A DNA stretch of 9,418 nucleotides from Eggerthellales bacterium UBA948 (GTDB lineage Bacteria; Actinomycetota; Coriobacteriia; Coriobacteriales; UBA8131): the NCBI GenBank assembly GCA_002293265.1, contig DBCW01000153.1, positions 1 through 9,418 of the forward strand, written 5' to 3'. Under the pieces are notes generated by a model that saw nothing but the letters and a program-made list of their open reading frames with translations, ran no database searches and was not told where the DNA came from. The translations under genes were made by a program, and so were the position numbers. This document shows positions 1 to 5,879 of this stretch, piece after piece (the first letter of the stretch is position 1; every line of letters starts with the position of its first letter).

Positions 1-222
1 CTAAACAAAGGTGTTTAATATCTACATGAGCTTGGCGAGTGGGAGTAATAGATTTATTCGTTTAGAGTATCTGCGATTAATCGTGGTGATAAATAATCTG
101 TTGCATTCTCTGAGACAACTTCATTTACCAGTACTTTTAATATCATACTCGCAGTGGTTTTTGTCAAGTAACATTTGGCGTTTCGAGACTTAAAGTGGTT
201 GTCGTGATAAGCTTTAACTACA
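1..222. other. No gene recognised; small inverted repeat at left edge
   Basis: This AT-rich stretch lies downstream of the regulator gene on the minus strand. Short open frames exist on both strands, but none has a Shine-Dalgarno sequence, a domain I recognise, or plausible composition. A perfect inverted repeat, TAAACA-AAGG-TGTTTA, lies at 2-17. It could be an operator or a small hairpin, but without a clear U-tract I do not call it a terminator. I see nothing else supportable here. Confidence 0.4.
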
Positions 223-861
223 TTACAGTCCTTCGAGCACCTTTGGCTCGGCGATGGCAAGCTCGTGCATTGCCTGAGTGACGGTGGAACGTCCCAGGCC
301 TGTGAGATAGGCGATTTGCGCATGCGTTAGTCTACCTAGACCTTGAGACTTAGCATAACATAATATGAATCTCACGGCATGGTAGGCATCAGTACGATAA
401 ACCTCAATATTAAATATTACCAACTGCTGCAAAAGACCAAATGTGTTTCTCTGCATTGCCATGGAGAACTCTTGATTAGTTAGGAGTTTCATAATCACGT
501 CGCTGTTAAAAACCGCACATATCGCATCAGTAACAGCAACTATTTTGCTTGATGTAATGATCTCCCCTAAATCGTAATCATCTGTTACCAAGGGACGGAA
601 CTCGCGGTAAGGATCGTTGCTATAAGTTGGAAAAATAAAAAAGTTACCATGCTTGAGTATAGAGATAATGCTTCCCTTGTTCTCAACACAACACAACCCT
701 TTAAGAGGGAGAAGTATGTTCTCAAGATTGGCTCTAACCGATGTTCTTGCAGCAAAAGTCGTTTTCACACAATGTTTACATAACTGAATCTGAAAATTCG
801 GACTTAAGCTACCACAAAAAGCATTATTGGAGCATTGTTTTGTTTCTTGTCGTATATCCAT
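223..861 (-). CDS. Crp/Fnr-family transcriptional regulator with Cys-rich N-terminus
   Basis: This 212-residue protein has the usual length and layout of a Crp/Fnr regulator: an effector-binding beta-barrel (about residues 35-125), a long dimerisation helix (about 126-160) and a C-terminal winged HTH (about 175-212). The HTH contains LTHAQIAYLTGLGRSTVTQ, the classic family recognition segment. I see no cyclic-nucleotide phosphate-binding cassette, so cAMP is an unlikely ligand. Cysteines at 10, 16, 28 and 31, and a Cys pair at 57-58, recall Fe-S or thiol-sensing Fnr relatives, but the spacing differs from E. coli FNR (C20, C23, C29, C122). The start at 861 is preceded on the minus strand by AAGGCG about 6 nt upstream. 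The gene is divergent from the fixC fragment and fixX, and the palindrome at 934-948 lies between them, so it probably regulates itself and that unit. The family is clear; the ligand is not known. Confidence 0.85.
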   Translation of the reverse strand: MDIRQETKQCSNNAFCGSLSPNFQIQLCKHCVKTTFAARTSVRANLENILLPLKGLCCVENKGSIISILKHGNFFIFPTYSNDPYREFRPLVTDDYDLGEIITSSKIVAVTDAICAVFNSDVIMKLLTNQEFSMAMQRNTFGLLQQLVIFNIEVYRTDAYHAVRFILCYAKSQGLGRLTHAQIAYLTGLGRSTVTQAMHELAIAEPKVLEGL

Positions 862-933
862 TCTATTCGCCTTCGTGATATCGGCGTTGTGATTACTGCG
901 AACTCGCTTAATGCAGAAAGTGTATCACAAAGA

Positions 934-948
934 TGTCAGCCGCTGACA
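934..948. promoter_or_regulatory. Perfect palindrome, candidate Crp/Fnr operator
   Basis: TGTCAGC-C-GCTGACA is a perfect 15-bp inverted repeat in the divergent regulator/fixC intergenic region. The TGTCA/TGACA half-sites resemble Crp/Fnr recognition sequences, although the 5-nt core gap is one base shorter than in the classic TGTGA-N6-TCACA. On the minus strand it overlaps TTGTCA, a plausible -35 for the regulator gene followed 16-17 nt on by a weak -10 (TGATAC). On the plus strand it sits roughly 40-45 nt upstream of a likely fix transcription start, where a class II activator would bind. A second CTGACA occurs 22 bp downstream (965-970), two helical turns away. Binding by the adjacent regulator is inferred. 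Confidence 0.55.
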
Positions 949-996
949 ATAAAAATGTAGAGCACTGACACTGTAGCTATTTCAAGATAAGGTGAT

Positions 997-1272
997 GTGA
1001 GCGCAAAAGGGCTTTCTATTTACAAAGAAAAAATCGAAAACTCATTCGTAATTAAAGATCTTAGAACTTTTAAGCAGTGGCCCGCCACCATGGAAAAGTG
1101 GGACTCAATGTTTGAGGATTACCCAAAGATGGCTGCCGAAGTATTCGAGGCTCTTTTCATTGTTGACGGTCATCCTCAAAAACATTTAAAGGATCGTATT
1201 ATGCCTATCATCCGTCAACGCGGATTTTTGAAGTTGTTTAGAGAGATAAGAGGAGCGTTGAAGTCCTTATGA
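997..1272 (+). pseudogene. fixC: C-terminal fragment of FixC (FAD-dependent ETF-quinone oxidoreductase-like)
   Basis: The 91-residue product matches only the last fifth of FixC, a flavoprotein of about 430 residues that takes electrons from the FixAB electron-transfer flavoprotein. Family-typical features are a YKEKIENSFVIKDL segment (residues 9-22), a 'DYPKMAAEVFEALFIVDG' segment (41-58) and a GFLKLFREIRGALKSL tail (76-91). The whole N-terminal FAD-binding region (GxGxxG motif) is absent, and the 860-997 DNA cannot encode it. Similarity to FixC appears to begin at GGT 991, immediately after an in-frame TAA at 988-990, which suggests a deletion joint there. GTG 997 is the only likely start, but the AAGGTGA at 989-995 is only 1 nt away, too close for normal initiation. 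The fragment overlaps fixX by ATGA, the usual operon coupling. It is most likely a decayed gene, though a retained FixX-partner domain cannot be excluded. Confidence 0.7.
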
Positions 1273-1583
1273 TAAAAGCACTAGAGCCAATAACAATAAA
1301 TGTGGATGAGTTTTTAGCGGTCAACAAGTTCACAGTCGATGAAGAGAATGCGCATATTAAGCTTGCAGGAGATGACATCAAAAAGCTTGATGCAAGCGAG
1401 TTTGGCAAGCTTGTGCGCGTATGTCCGGCAGGGTTATATAAAGAAGGGGAGGATGGAGCGCGACGATTTGAGTACGCGGGTTGTCTTGAGTGCGGAACCT
1501 GCCGCATTGCATGCGAAGACACCATAATAGAAACATGGAATAACCCTGCACCTCTCATGGGAGTGTCTTATCGCTTTGGTTAA
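1269..1583 (+). CDS. fixX: FixX ferredoxin-like protein
   Basis: This 104-residue protein is a recognisable FixX, the Fe-S partner of FixC in the FixABCX electron-bifurcating or quinone-linked electron-transfer complex. The signature VCPAGLY (51-57) and GCLECGTCR (71-79) supplies Cys52, Cys72, Cys75 and Cys78 for a [4Fe-4S] cluster, and the C-terminal 'GVSYRFG' is typical of the family. An additional Cys82 (CRIAC) is not in the FixX proteins I remember. The length is close to the usual 95-100 residues. The ATG overlaps the stop of the fixC fragment as ATGA, so translation probably depends on coupling to that fragment. FixA, FixB and full FixC are not in the window, so this ferredoxin is either an orphan remnant or serves a FixABC encoded elsewhere. 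Confidence 0.9.
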   Translation: MIKALEPITINVDEFLAVNKFTVDEENAHIKLAGDDIKKLDASEFGKLVRVCPAGLYKEGEDGARRFEYAGCLECGTCRIACEDTIIETWNNPAPLMGVSYRFG

Positions 1584-1607
1584 GCTTTAGCCAAAGCAGC
1601 TTTATCT
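1573..1607 (+). terminator. Hairpin at end of fixX, probable intrinsic terminator
   Basis: An 11-bp stem (1573-1583 with 1587-1597) encloses the 3-nt loop GCT. The outer arms are GCTTTGG and CCAAAGC, with one G-U pair inside. The stem includes the fixX stop codon. A short, imperfect U-rich run (CTTTATCT) follows, so termination may be incomplete. The opposite strand lacks a U-run after the hairpin, so it is assigned to the plus strand. Confidence 0.6.
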
Positions 1608-1678
1608 CGGTAAGCAAGACACTAAAGCGCATCAATAATTTGATTAATGGTATTGAGAACAAGTATGTTTCCGGCTAA

Positions 1679-3313
1679 TCAAGACACTGTTGATCCGCTG
1701 CCACATTGCTCCTCTTTCATAATGTTTACGTAGATCATCAATTCTTTGCGTGAAGACACTCCTAGTTTTGCGTAGATGTTTTTGTTGTGGAACTTAACCG
1801 TTGTCAGTGCGATAAACATTTTTCCGGCTATCTCTTGAGCTGTTAGGTTTTCCATGTAGTAATTAAACACAGCGCGTTCGGTTTTGGTTAGTGTTTTGAG
1901 GTTTTTAAGGAAGTTCTCATAAGCAGAGACTGCGGGCGAGTTTTGCGCGTCAAGTTCCCTTTGTTTTGCTAGTTTTAGTTCAGCAGCAAGGTTTTCGTTT
2001 TCTTCGCCAACTGTTTTATATTCCTCATCTAATGCATTGAGATACTCCATAAGGTCATCAATTTCGGGCACTTTTGTAGGTTTGAAACCATTAACCCCGC
2101 GCTGTTTTATCTGGTTGATCCCCTCTGTAATTGGTTGCACATAACGATGGGCGAGCAACACAGAAGCCAGAACGGAGATCACAATAATGAGCAGTATTAA
2201 AAGACCGGTAAGAATGACCTGTTCGCGGATTTCGTTATCGTAGTCCGCTTTCGGGATCATCACAGCACTAAACCATTTGGTATTATCTTCAAGTGGGGAT
2301 AGAGAAATGGGTTTTTCCACACCAATAAAAGATGTTTCGTTGTTTGTGTAAACGGTAAGGCTGCCTGCTTGCTGCATCGTAAGCGTATCATCATCGATAT
2401 TTGCTAGGTATCCGCTGTAAAGACCGCTTTCCAACACTGAACCGGCGACGATTTTGAGTTCATCTAGCTTTGCAAGTACTGCAGAAATACGGAATGTCTC
2501 CGCATTCATTCGATGTGAGTGTTCAAAGTATATGCGACTGATCTCAAAGCCACATACTCCGTAAAACATTGAGTTTTGACCAAACACAGGAACAGCTACA
2601 TATGACGCAGTTTCCCATGTTCCCGGTACAGCGAGTGCCTCAGAAGCGTAATAACTAGAGGCTAGGTCAGGCGTTGCTTCTGCTCTGACTTTTTCAAAAA
2701 GCGGAAACCAGTCTGCCTGAAACTCTAACTCCCATTTGTTATGTAGGACTATACTGTTTTGACGAGCTGCTTGGGCAGCGCCGCGAAATAAAAGCAGCTG
2801 TGGCGTTACAGGGTTAGCGGTGTTGACGTTTGAAATTTTTATATATAAGCCACTTTTGTATTGAGATAACTCCGCATTAACTGAGCTAACACTGGTGTCC
2901 ATTACAAAGAAAACTCCGCTTGCATGAGCTTTTGCTAAAGAGTCAATAAGAATTGGAGTCATTTCGCTTTCAGCGCTTGCAATTGCATCTAAATTATCGC
3001 CAAGTTCTGAGAAATCATAGCTCAAATCGGATAATTTACTCGATAGTGCTGCTGAAAGCTTTTTGGAGAGATCTATTCCATGTGCTGCCGCATTGTCGTA
3101 TTGCTGTGTAACTGAGGCGGAAAATTCGTTTATATAGTTGTCCAGGATATTCTTTGTTTTTGTTTCTGTGTCTGTGAGCAGTCCAAAAAATGATAAGAAT
3201 GAGAACATGACCGCAAGTAAAACGAACAGTAATACAATGAAATACAGTATCAGGCGGCGGCGTAAGCGCTGACCTTTCGGCTGCACTCGATGCAAAAATC
3301 CTATCACAGGCAT
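1679..3313 (-). CDS. Membrane-bound LuxR-type regulator with extracytoplasmic sensor domain
   Basis: This 544-residue protein appears to be a one-component transmembrane transcription factor. A basic N-terminus (RLRRR, 16-20) precedes TM1 (about 21-46). A large extracytoplasmic domain (about 47-364) has the size and position of a dCache-like ligand-binding domain, though I can only infer that fold. TM2 (about 366-388) leads into a HAMP-like linker starting near YVQPI, then a probable coiled coil (about 425-458). The C-terminus is a LuxR/GerE HTH (about 472-530) with TERAVF, LTAQEIAGKM and TTVKFHNKNIYAKLGVSSRKEL. There is no receiver or kinase domain, so sensing and DNA binding sit in one chain. 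An AAGGAGGTG Shine-Dalgarno exists on the minus strand but lies about 15 nt from the ATG, which is unusually far. The gene lies 79 nt downstream of the solute-binding protein gene on the same strand, so they are probably co-transcribed. Confidence 0.85.
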   Translation of the reverse strand: MPVIGFLHRVQPKGQRLRRRLILYFIVLLFVLLAVMFSFLSFFGLLTDTETKTKNILDNYINEFSASVTQQYDNAAAHGIDLSKKLSAALSSKLSDLSYDFSELGDNLDAIASAESEMTPILIDSLAKAHASGVFFVMDTSVSSVNAELSQYKSGLYIKISNVNTANPVTPQLLLFRGAAQAARQNSIVLHNKWELEFQADWFPLFEKVRAEATPDLASSYYASEALAVPGTWETASYVAVPVFGQNSMFYGVCGFEISRIYFEHSHRMNAETFRISAVLAKLDELKIVAGSVLESGLYSGYLANIDDDTLTMQQAGSLTVYTNNETSFIGVEKPISLSPLEDNTKWFSAVMIPKADYDNEIREQVILTGLLILLIIVISVLASVLLAHRYVQPITEGINQIKQRGVNGFKPTKVPEIDDLMEYLNALDEEYKTVGEENENLAAELKLAKQRELDAQNSPAVSAYENFLKNLKTLTKTERAVFNYYMENLTAQEIAGKMFIALTTVKFHNKNIYAKLGVSSRKELMIYVNIMKEEQCGSGSTVS

Positions 3314-3335
3314 TGAGATGTGAAGTCACCTCCTT

Positions 3336-3364
3336 GGGAAGCAATGATTAAATTGGCACTTCCC
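3336..3364 (-). promoter_or_regulatory. Intercistronic hairpin abutting the luxR Shine-Dalgarno
   Basis: GGGAAG (3336-3341) pairs with CTTCCC (3359-3364), and inside them CAAT (3342-3345) pairs with ATTG (3352-3355), leaving a 3-nt bulge and a 6-nt loop. On the minus-strand transcript the hairpin ends exactly where the AAGGAGG ribosome-binding sequence begins (3335 downward). There is no U-tract, so it is not a standard terminator. It could protect the upstream lipoprotein mRNA from 3' decay or limit translation of the regulator. Confidence 0.4.
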
Positions 3365-3392
3365 GTGCAAAAGACTGTCCGATAAAAGGATA

Positions 3393-4748
3393 TTATCCAA
3401 AACTTTCATTTAGGTGTCGCCAAGCAAGGTTAGATGCTTCTGAAGTATTTGCATCAACCGATTCTTGTGATGACAAAAGCACCGCTTTCATCTCAGCTAC
3501 AAAATCGTATTGTAGTTTGGCAAATCCATCCCACAGTGGTGGGGTGTAAAAACTGTAATCGCGATACATCACAGCAATGGCTTCAAACAAAGAGCGGAAC
3601 TCAGGATTATCAATCTGTGTGATCTTTTCGGCAAACAAAGACTCATATGCGTCTTGTCTGACGGGCATATAGCCCGTCTCTATGCAAAAATCTGTATTGA
3701 TGTGCATTTCAGTAAACCACTTAGCAAACAGGGCGGCCGCTTCTTCATGTGCCTTGTCACCAGACAATGCACCAAGACCAACGCCGCGTTGGATAACTGA
3801 CTTTTCGCCGTCCATAAAAACGGGATATGGCAAAGAGATCAATTCTAGAGGCTCGCTTGTGTTATCGGGATATGTGACCGTATCTTTAAAATAAATGATG
3901 CTTGCGGTAGATGCGACATTTGCTACTGTCTCTCCGATCATCATTTCCGATGTGCCAAAACCGTCGCCCAAGTTTATTCCTCCGCTTATAGCGGTCTGTG
4001 CAAATTTATCCCACGCACTTTTTATTATCGGGCTGTCAAAGTCTATTCGCTTGTCTGAAAACAGGTCTTCACCTAGCTGGTGTGCGGATAACTGCATGTA
4101 GTTGAACGGCATATCGTAAAACAGGAATGCTTTGCCGTCACCCGCTACATCCGGAGTCTGTGCATCTGTCCATACAGCGTAGCGAATAGACGCATCAAAA
4201 AGTCCTTCCCAAGTGACCAGGTCATCCAATGTCACGCCTGTGTCTTTGGAAAAACGCTCAAAAACGGTCCTGTTGATGAACATAACTTCTGAGGATTTGG
4301 CCGCAGGAAAGATAATTTGCTCATCGTCAATAACGCCCTCCTCCATAAAGGCAGGGATATATTGTGACTTTTCCTCTTCAGAGAAATAGTCATTCCAGTC
4401 CATTAGCAAATCTGTGCCCATCTCAATAGCTGTTTTTGGATAACAGACAAATATGTCGGGTAGTGATCCTGCCCCCGGCTGGTTCTTTGCAGAAGCTACT
4501 AGTGCCGTGTGAATATCATCAGAGTTAGACACTGATGTGACCGTGATCGTAACACCATTGTCTTTGCCGGTTGTTCGGTTAAACTCAGTTATCATTTCGT
4601 TCATAAGTGAATCGGTTTGGCTGCCATAGACATGCCACATGGTAAGCGTAATGGTATCTTTGGGGTTCATTGGCTCTTTTGCACTACAGCCGGCAAGTTG
4701 TGTCAGTATAAGGCAAAGGCACAACGCTAATGATAAAACTCTCTTCAT
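3393..4748 (-). CDS. Extracellular solute-binding lipoprotein, family 1 (ABC-type)
   Basis: This 451-residue protein is a family-1 (UgpB/MalE-type) solute-binding protein. It has a lipoprotein signal peptide with lipobox LAGC, so Cys21 should be acylated and the mature protein anchored to the outer face of the membrane. The mature N-terminus contains TITLTMWHVYG, then a first-lobe EFNRTTG and a later 'LPDIFVCYP'. 'GETVANVASTASIIYF' and the C-terminal FAKWFTE and 'ETGYMPVRQDAY' are also characteristic. I prefer ATG 4748 because AAAGG lies 9 nt upstream; the TTG two codons earlier would have only a 3-nt spacer. No permease or ATPase gene accompanies it. The membrane LuxR regulator follows on the same strand, so its role may be ligand delivery to a sensor rather than, or in addition to, transport. 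The ligand is not predictable; sugars or polyols are usual for the family. Confidence 0.88.
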   Translation of the reverse strand: MKRVLSLALCLCLILTQLAGCSAKEPMNPKDTITLTMWHVYGSQTDSLMNEMITEFNRTTGKDNGVTITVTSVSNSDDIHTALVASAKNQPGAGSLPDIFVCYPKTAIEMGTDLLMDWNDYFSEEEKSQYIPAFMEEGVIDDEQIIFPAAKSSEVMFINRTVFERFSKDTGVTLDDLVTWEGLFDASIRYAVWTDAQTPDVAGDGKAFLFYDMPFNYMQLSAHQLGEDLFSDKRIDFDSPIIKSAWDKFAQTAISGGINLGDGFGTSEMMIGETVANVASTASIIYFKDTVTYPDNTSEPLELISLPYPVFMDGEKSVIQRGVGLGALSGDKAHEEAAALFAKWFTEMHINTDFCIETGYMPVRQDAYESLFAEKITQIDNPEFRSLFEAIAVMYRDYSFYTPPLWDGFAKLQYDFVAEMKAVLLSSQESVDANTSEASNLAWRHLNESFG

Positions 4749-4845
4749 GCGCAATTACCTTTCTATGTGGTCTCAGTAATAACAAAAGAGCAAAGCTTTA
4801 TAACACGCAGATTCTTACCTCTCATGCCTACAATTATGATCGACA

Positions 4846-4875
4846 TCTATAAACACATATTTTGTGCATGATCAA
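4846..4875 (-). promoter_or_regulatory. Putative promoter of the solute-binding protein/luxR operon
   Basis: On the minus strand, TTGATC (4875-4870) and TATAGA (4851-4846) form a reasonable -35/-10 pair with an 18-nt spacer. Transcription would start near 4839, giving a leader of roughly 90 nt. The 17-bp palindrome at 4893-4909 would be centred near -62, a typical activator position. This is read by eye from consensus only. Confidence 0.45.
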
Positions 4876-4892
4876 CCTGTTTTCCCTAAAAA

Positions 4893-4909
4893 ACTATCCT
4901 TGGGATAGT
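4893..4909. promoter_or_regulatory. 17-bp palindrome ACTATCC-TTG-GGATAGT, candidate LuxR operator
   Basis: The two 7-bp arms are perfectly complementary around a 3-nt centre. It lies directly upstream of the proposed minus-strand promoter and is a natural candidate site for the LuxR-type HTH encoded in that operon, giving autoregulation. On the minus strand it is followed at once by six T residues, so it could alternatively be a small intrinsic terminator for an unseen leftward transcript. Confidence 0.45.
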
Positions 4910-4943
4910 ATGCAAATCACCATCACCTTCGCTACTGTATGAG

Positions 4944-4959
4944 TGTCAGCAAGCTAACA
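4944..4959. promoter_or_regulatory. Near-palindrome resembling the fixC operator
   Basis: TGTCAGC-AA-GCTAACA differs from a perfect palindrome at one position and shares its whole left arm, TGTCAGC, with the palindrome at 934-948. Its half-sites are spaced TGTCA-N6-TAACA, as in classic Crp/Fnr sites. It lies about 20 bp upstream of the proposed -35 of the rightward zinc-ribbon operon. Control by the Crp/Fnr protein in this window, or by a homologue, is inferred. Confidence 0.4.
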
Positions 4960-4970
4960 GAGAATAGCTC

Positions 4971-5000
4971 TTCAACAGGTAAAACATATATGTTTATATT
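4971..5000 (+). promoter_or_regulatory. Putative promoter of the zinc-ribbon operon with spacer palindrome
   Basis: TTCAAC (4971-4976) and TATATT (4995-5000) are separated by 18 nt. Nearly the entire spacer is the perfect 14-bp palindrome AAACATATATGTTT (4982-4995). A dyad in the spacer is a common repressor position, so expression may be repressible. The -35 match is modest and no other promoter in 4755-5037 looks better on this strand. Confidence 0.35.
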
Positions 5001-5052
5001 TGCATATTTAGACTAATTATTCAATGACTGTGGGCTGGTGAGATGCAATCAA

Positions 5053-5349
5053 ATGACGCAAAGAGATCCTAATTTGGTATTTAGATCAAGATACACCTTG
5101 AAGCATACAGACGGAGGATATCAATTTACATTCTATTGTGCTTACTGCGACTTTTGTTACACGGCAGGGTGGATATTCATAGATTCGGTAGAAGAAGCTC
5201 GTGTGTTAGCAGAAAAAGAAGCGAGGTTGGCGTTTAACGGCTGTCAATGCTGTGGCAAGTGGGTGTGTAATGACCATTACGATATGCAGGAAATGATGTG
5301 TATTAAGTGTATGAAAACAGTAGAGACAAAGGCAGATAGTAAAGAATAA
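5053..5349 (+). CDS. Small Cys-rich zinc-binding protein (paralogue of the gene at 6228)
   Basis: This 98-residue protein begins at ATG 5053, which has GGTGAG about 11 nt upstream. A GTG at 5038 in frame would add five residues but has no better ribosome site. I recognise no named family. Visible zinc ligands are Cys29, Cys32 and Cys35 (CAYCDFC), then CQCC (64-67), Cys72, His75 (VCNDH) and CIKC (83-86), which together look like a treble-clef or double zinc-finger arrangement. 'GYQFTFYC' and the CQCC-to-CIKC block align with 'GFEFTFFC' and the CPNC-to-CTKC block of the protein encoded at 6228-6998, so the two are paralogues. This one lacks the Gly-rich centre and the C-terminal zinc ribbons. 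It is the first gene of a tight operon, with 28 nt to the next gene. It is probably cytosolic; its function is unknown. Confidence 0.8.
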   Translation: MTQRDPNLVFRSRYTLKHTDGGYQFTFYCAYCDFCYTAGWIFIDSVEEARVLAEKEARLAFNGCQCCGKWVCNDHYDMQEMMCIKCMKTVETKADSKE

Positions 5350-5377
5350 AACTGTAAAACTACGGAGGTGTTTGAGT

Positions 5378-5878
5378 ATGGCAAAAGATTTGTTTGGTGA
5401 CCTTGGAGGTCTGGGCGGTGCTTTAGGTGGTCTGATGGGCGGTTTAGCAAAATCCGGTCTCGTACCTAAAGACACGCCGGAAGGTAAGTTGTTGGCAGCA
5501 CAGTCAGAGTTATCCGATCTACAAAAGCAGGAATATGACTTATTGATTGAAATTGGACGACAGGCTTACGGACAAAACCCAGATGCATGGCCACAGAACT
5601 CTAAGTTACAACTCATTCAACAAAACATTGCCGCTGCTGAGGCAACACTCAGCGAAGCCAAAAGTGAGCAAGAACAAGCAGACGCCCAAGCTGCGGCAGA
5701 GGAGGCAAAAGGCCGCTGCAACCAGTGCGGGCACAAAAACGCAGAGGGAATACGGTTTTGTCAAGAATGTGGATCGCCGCTTGGCACGGCAGGTATAAAA
5801 CACTGTACTTCCTGCGGAATTGAGCTAGCTGCCGGTACGCGCTTTTGTGGGGGCTGCGGAGCAAGGCAGGATGGTTGA
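5378..5878 (+). CDS. Gly-rich, coiled-coil protein with two C-terminal zinc ribbons
   Basis: ATG 5378 is chosen because GGAGGT lies 8 nt upstream; the in-frame TTG at 5372 would be too close. The 166-residue product has three parts. A Gly/Leu-rich N-terminus (about 4-28, LGGLGGALGGLMGGLAKSG) could form an amphipathic or glycine-zipper membrane-contact segment. A mostly helical middle (about 35-110) is Glu/Ala/Gln-rich with probable coiled coil. Two Cys4 zinc ribbons close the protein, at Cys114/117-Cys128/131 and Cys143/146-Cys157/160. Such zinc-ribbon modules usually serve as protein or nucleic-acid docking units; no catalytic motif is visible. The next gene starts within or 1 nt after its stop, so translational coupling is likely. 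It is a zinc-ribbon domain protein of unknown function. Confidence 0.85.
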   Translation: MAKDLFGDLGGLGGALGGLMGGLAKSGLVPKDTPEGKLLAAQSELSDLQKQEYDLLIEIGRQAYGQNPDAWPQNSKLQLIQQNIAAAEATLSEAKSEQEQADAQAAAEEAKGRCNQCGHKNAEGIRFCQECGSPLGTAGIKHCTSCGIELAAGTRFCGGCGARQDG

Positions 5879-5879
5879 C

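Noticed and set aside
54..323. 89-codon minus-strand frame overlapping the end of the Crp/Fnr gene
   Set aside because: It overlaps the HTH-coding end of the regulator in another frame, has no ribosome site, and its product shows no recognisable domain.
1238..1558. 106-codon minus-strand frame opposite fixX
   Set aside because: It is antisense to a clearly recognised FixX coding region and its Ser-rich product looks like a shadow translation.
3036..3344. 102-codon minus-strand frame overlapping the start of the LuxR gene
   Set aside because: It is on the same strand but in another frame over TM1 and the sensor domain; its product lacks plausible features.
3388..3398. GGATA-T-TATCC inverted repeat at the end of the solute-binding protein gene
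   Set aside because: The loop of one base cannot form a stable RNA hairpin and there is no T-tract, so it is not a terminator.
5547..5798. 83-codon plus-strand frame inside the second zinc-ribbon gene
   Set aside because: Wholly inside a well-supported gene in another frame, with a Lys/Gln-rich product and no domain.
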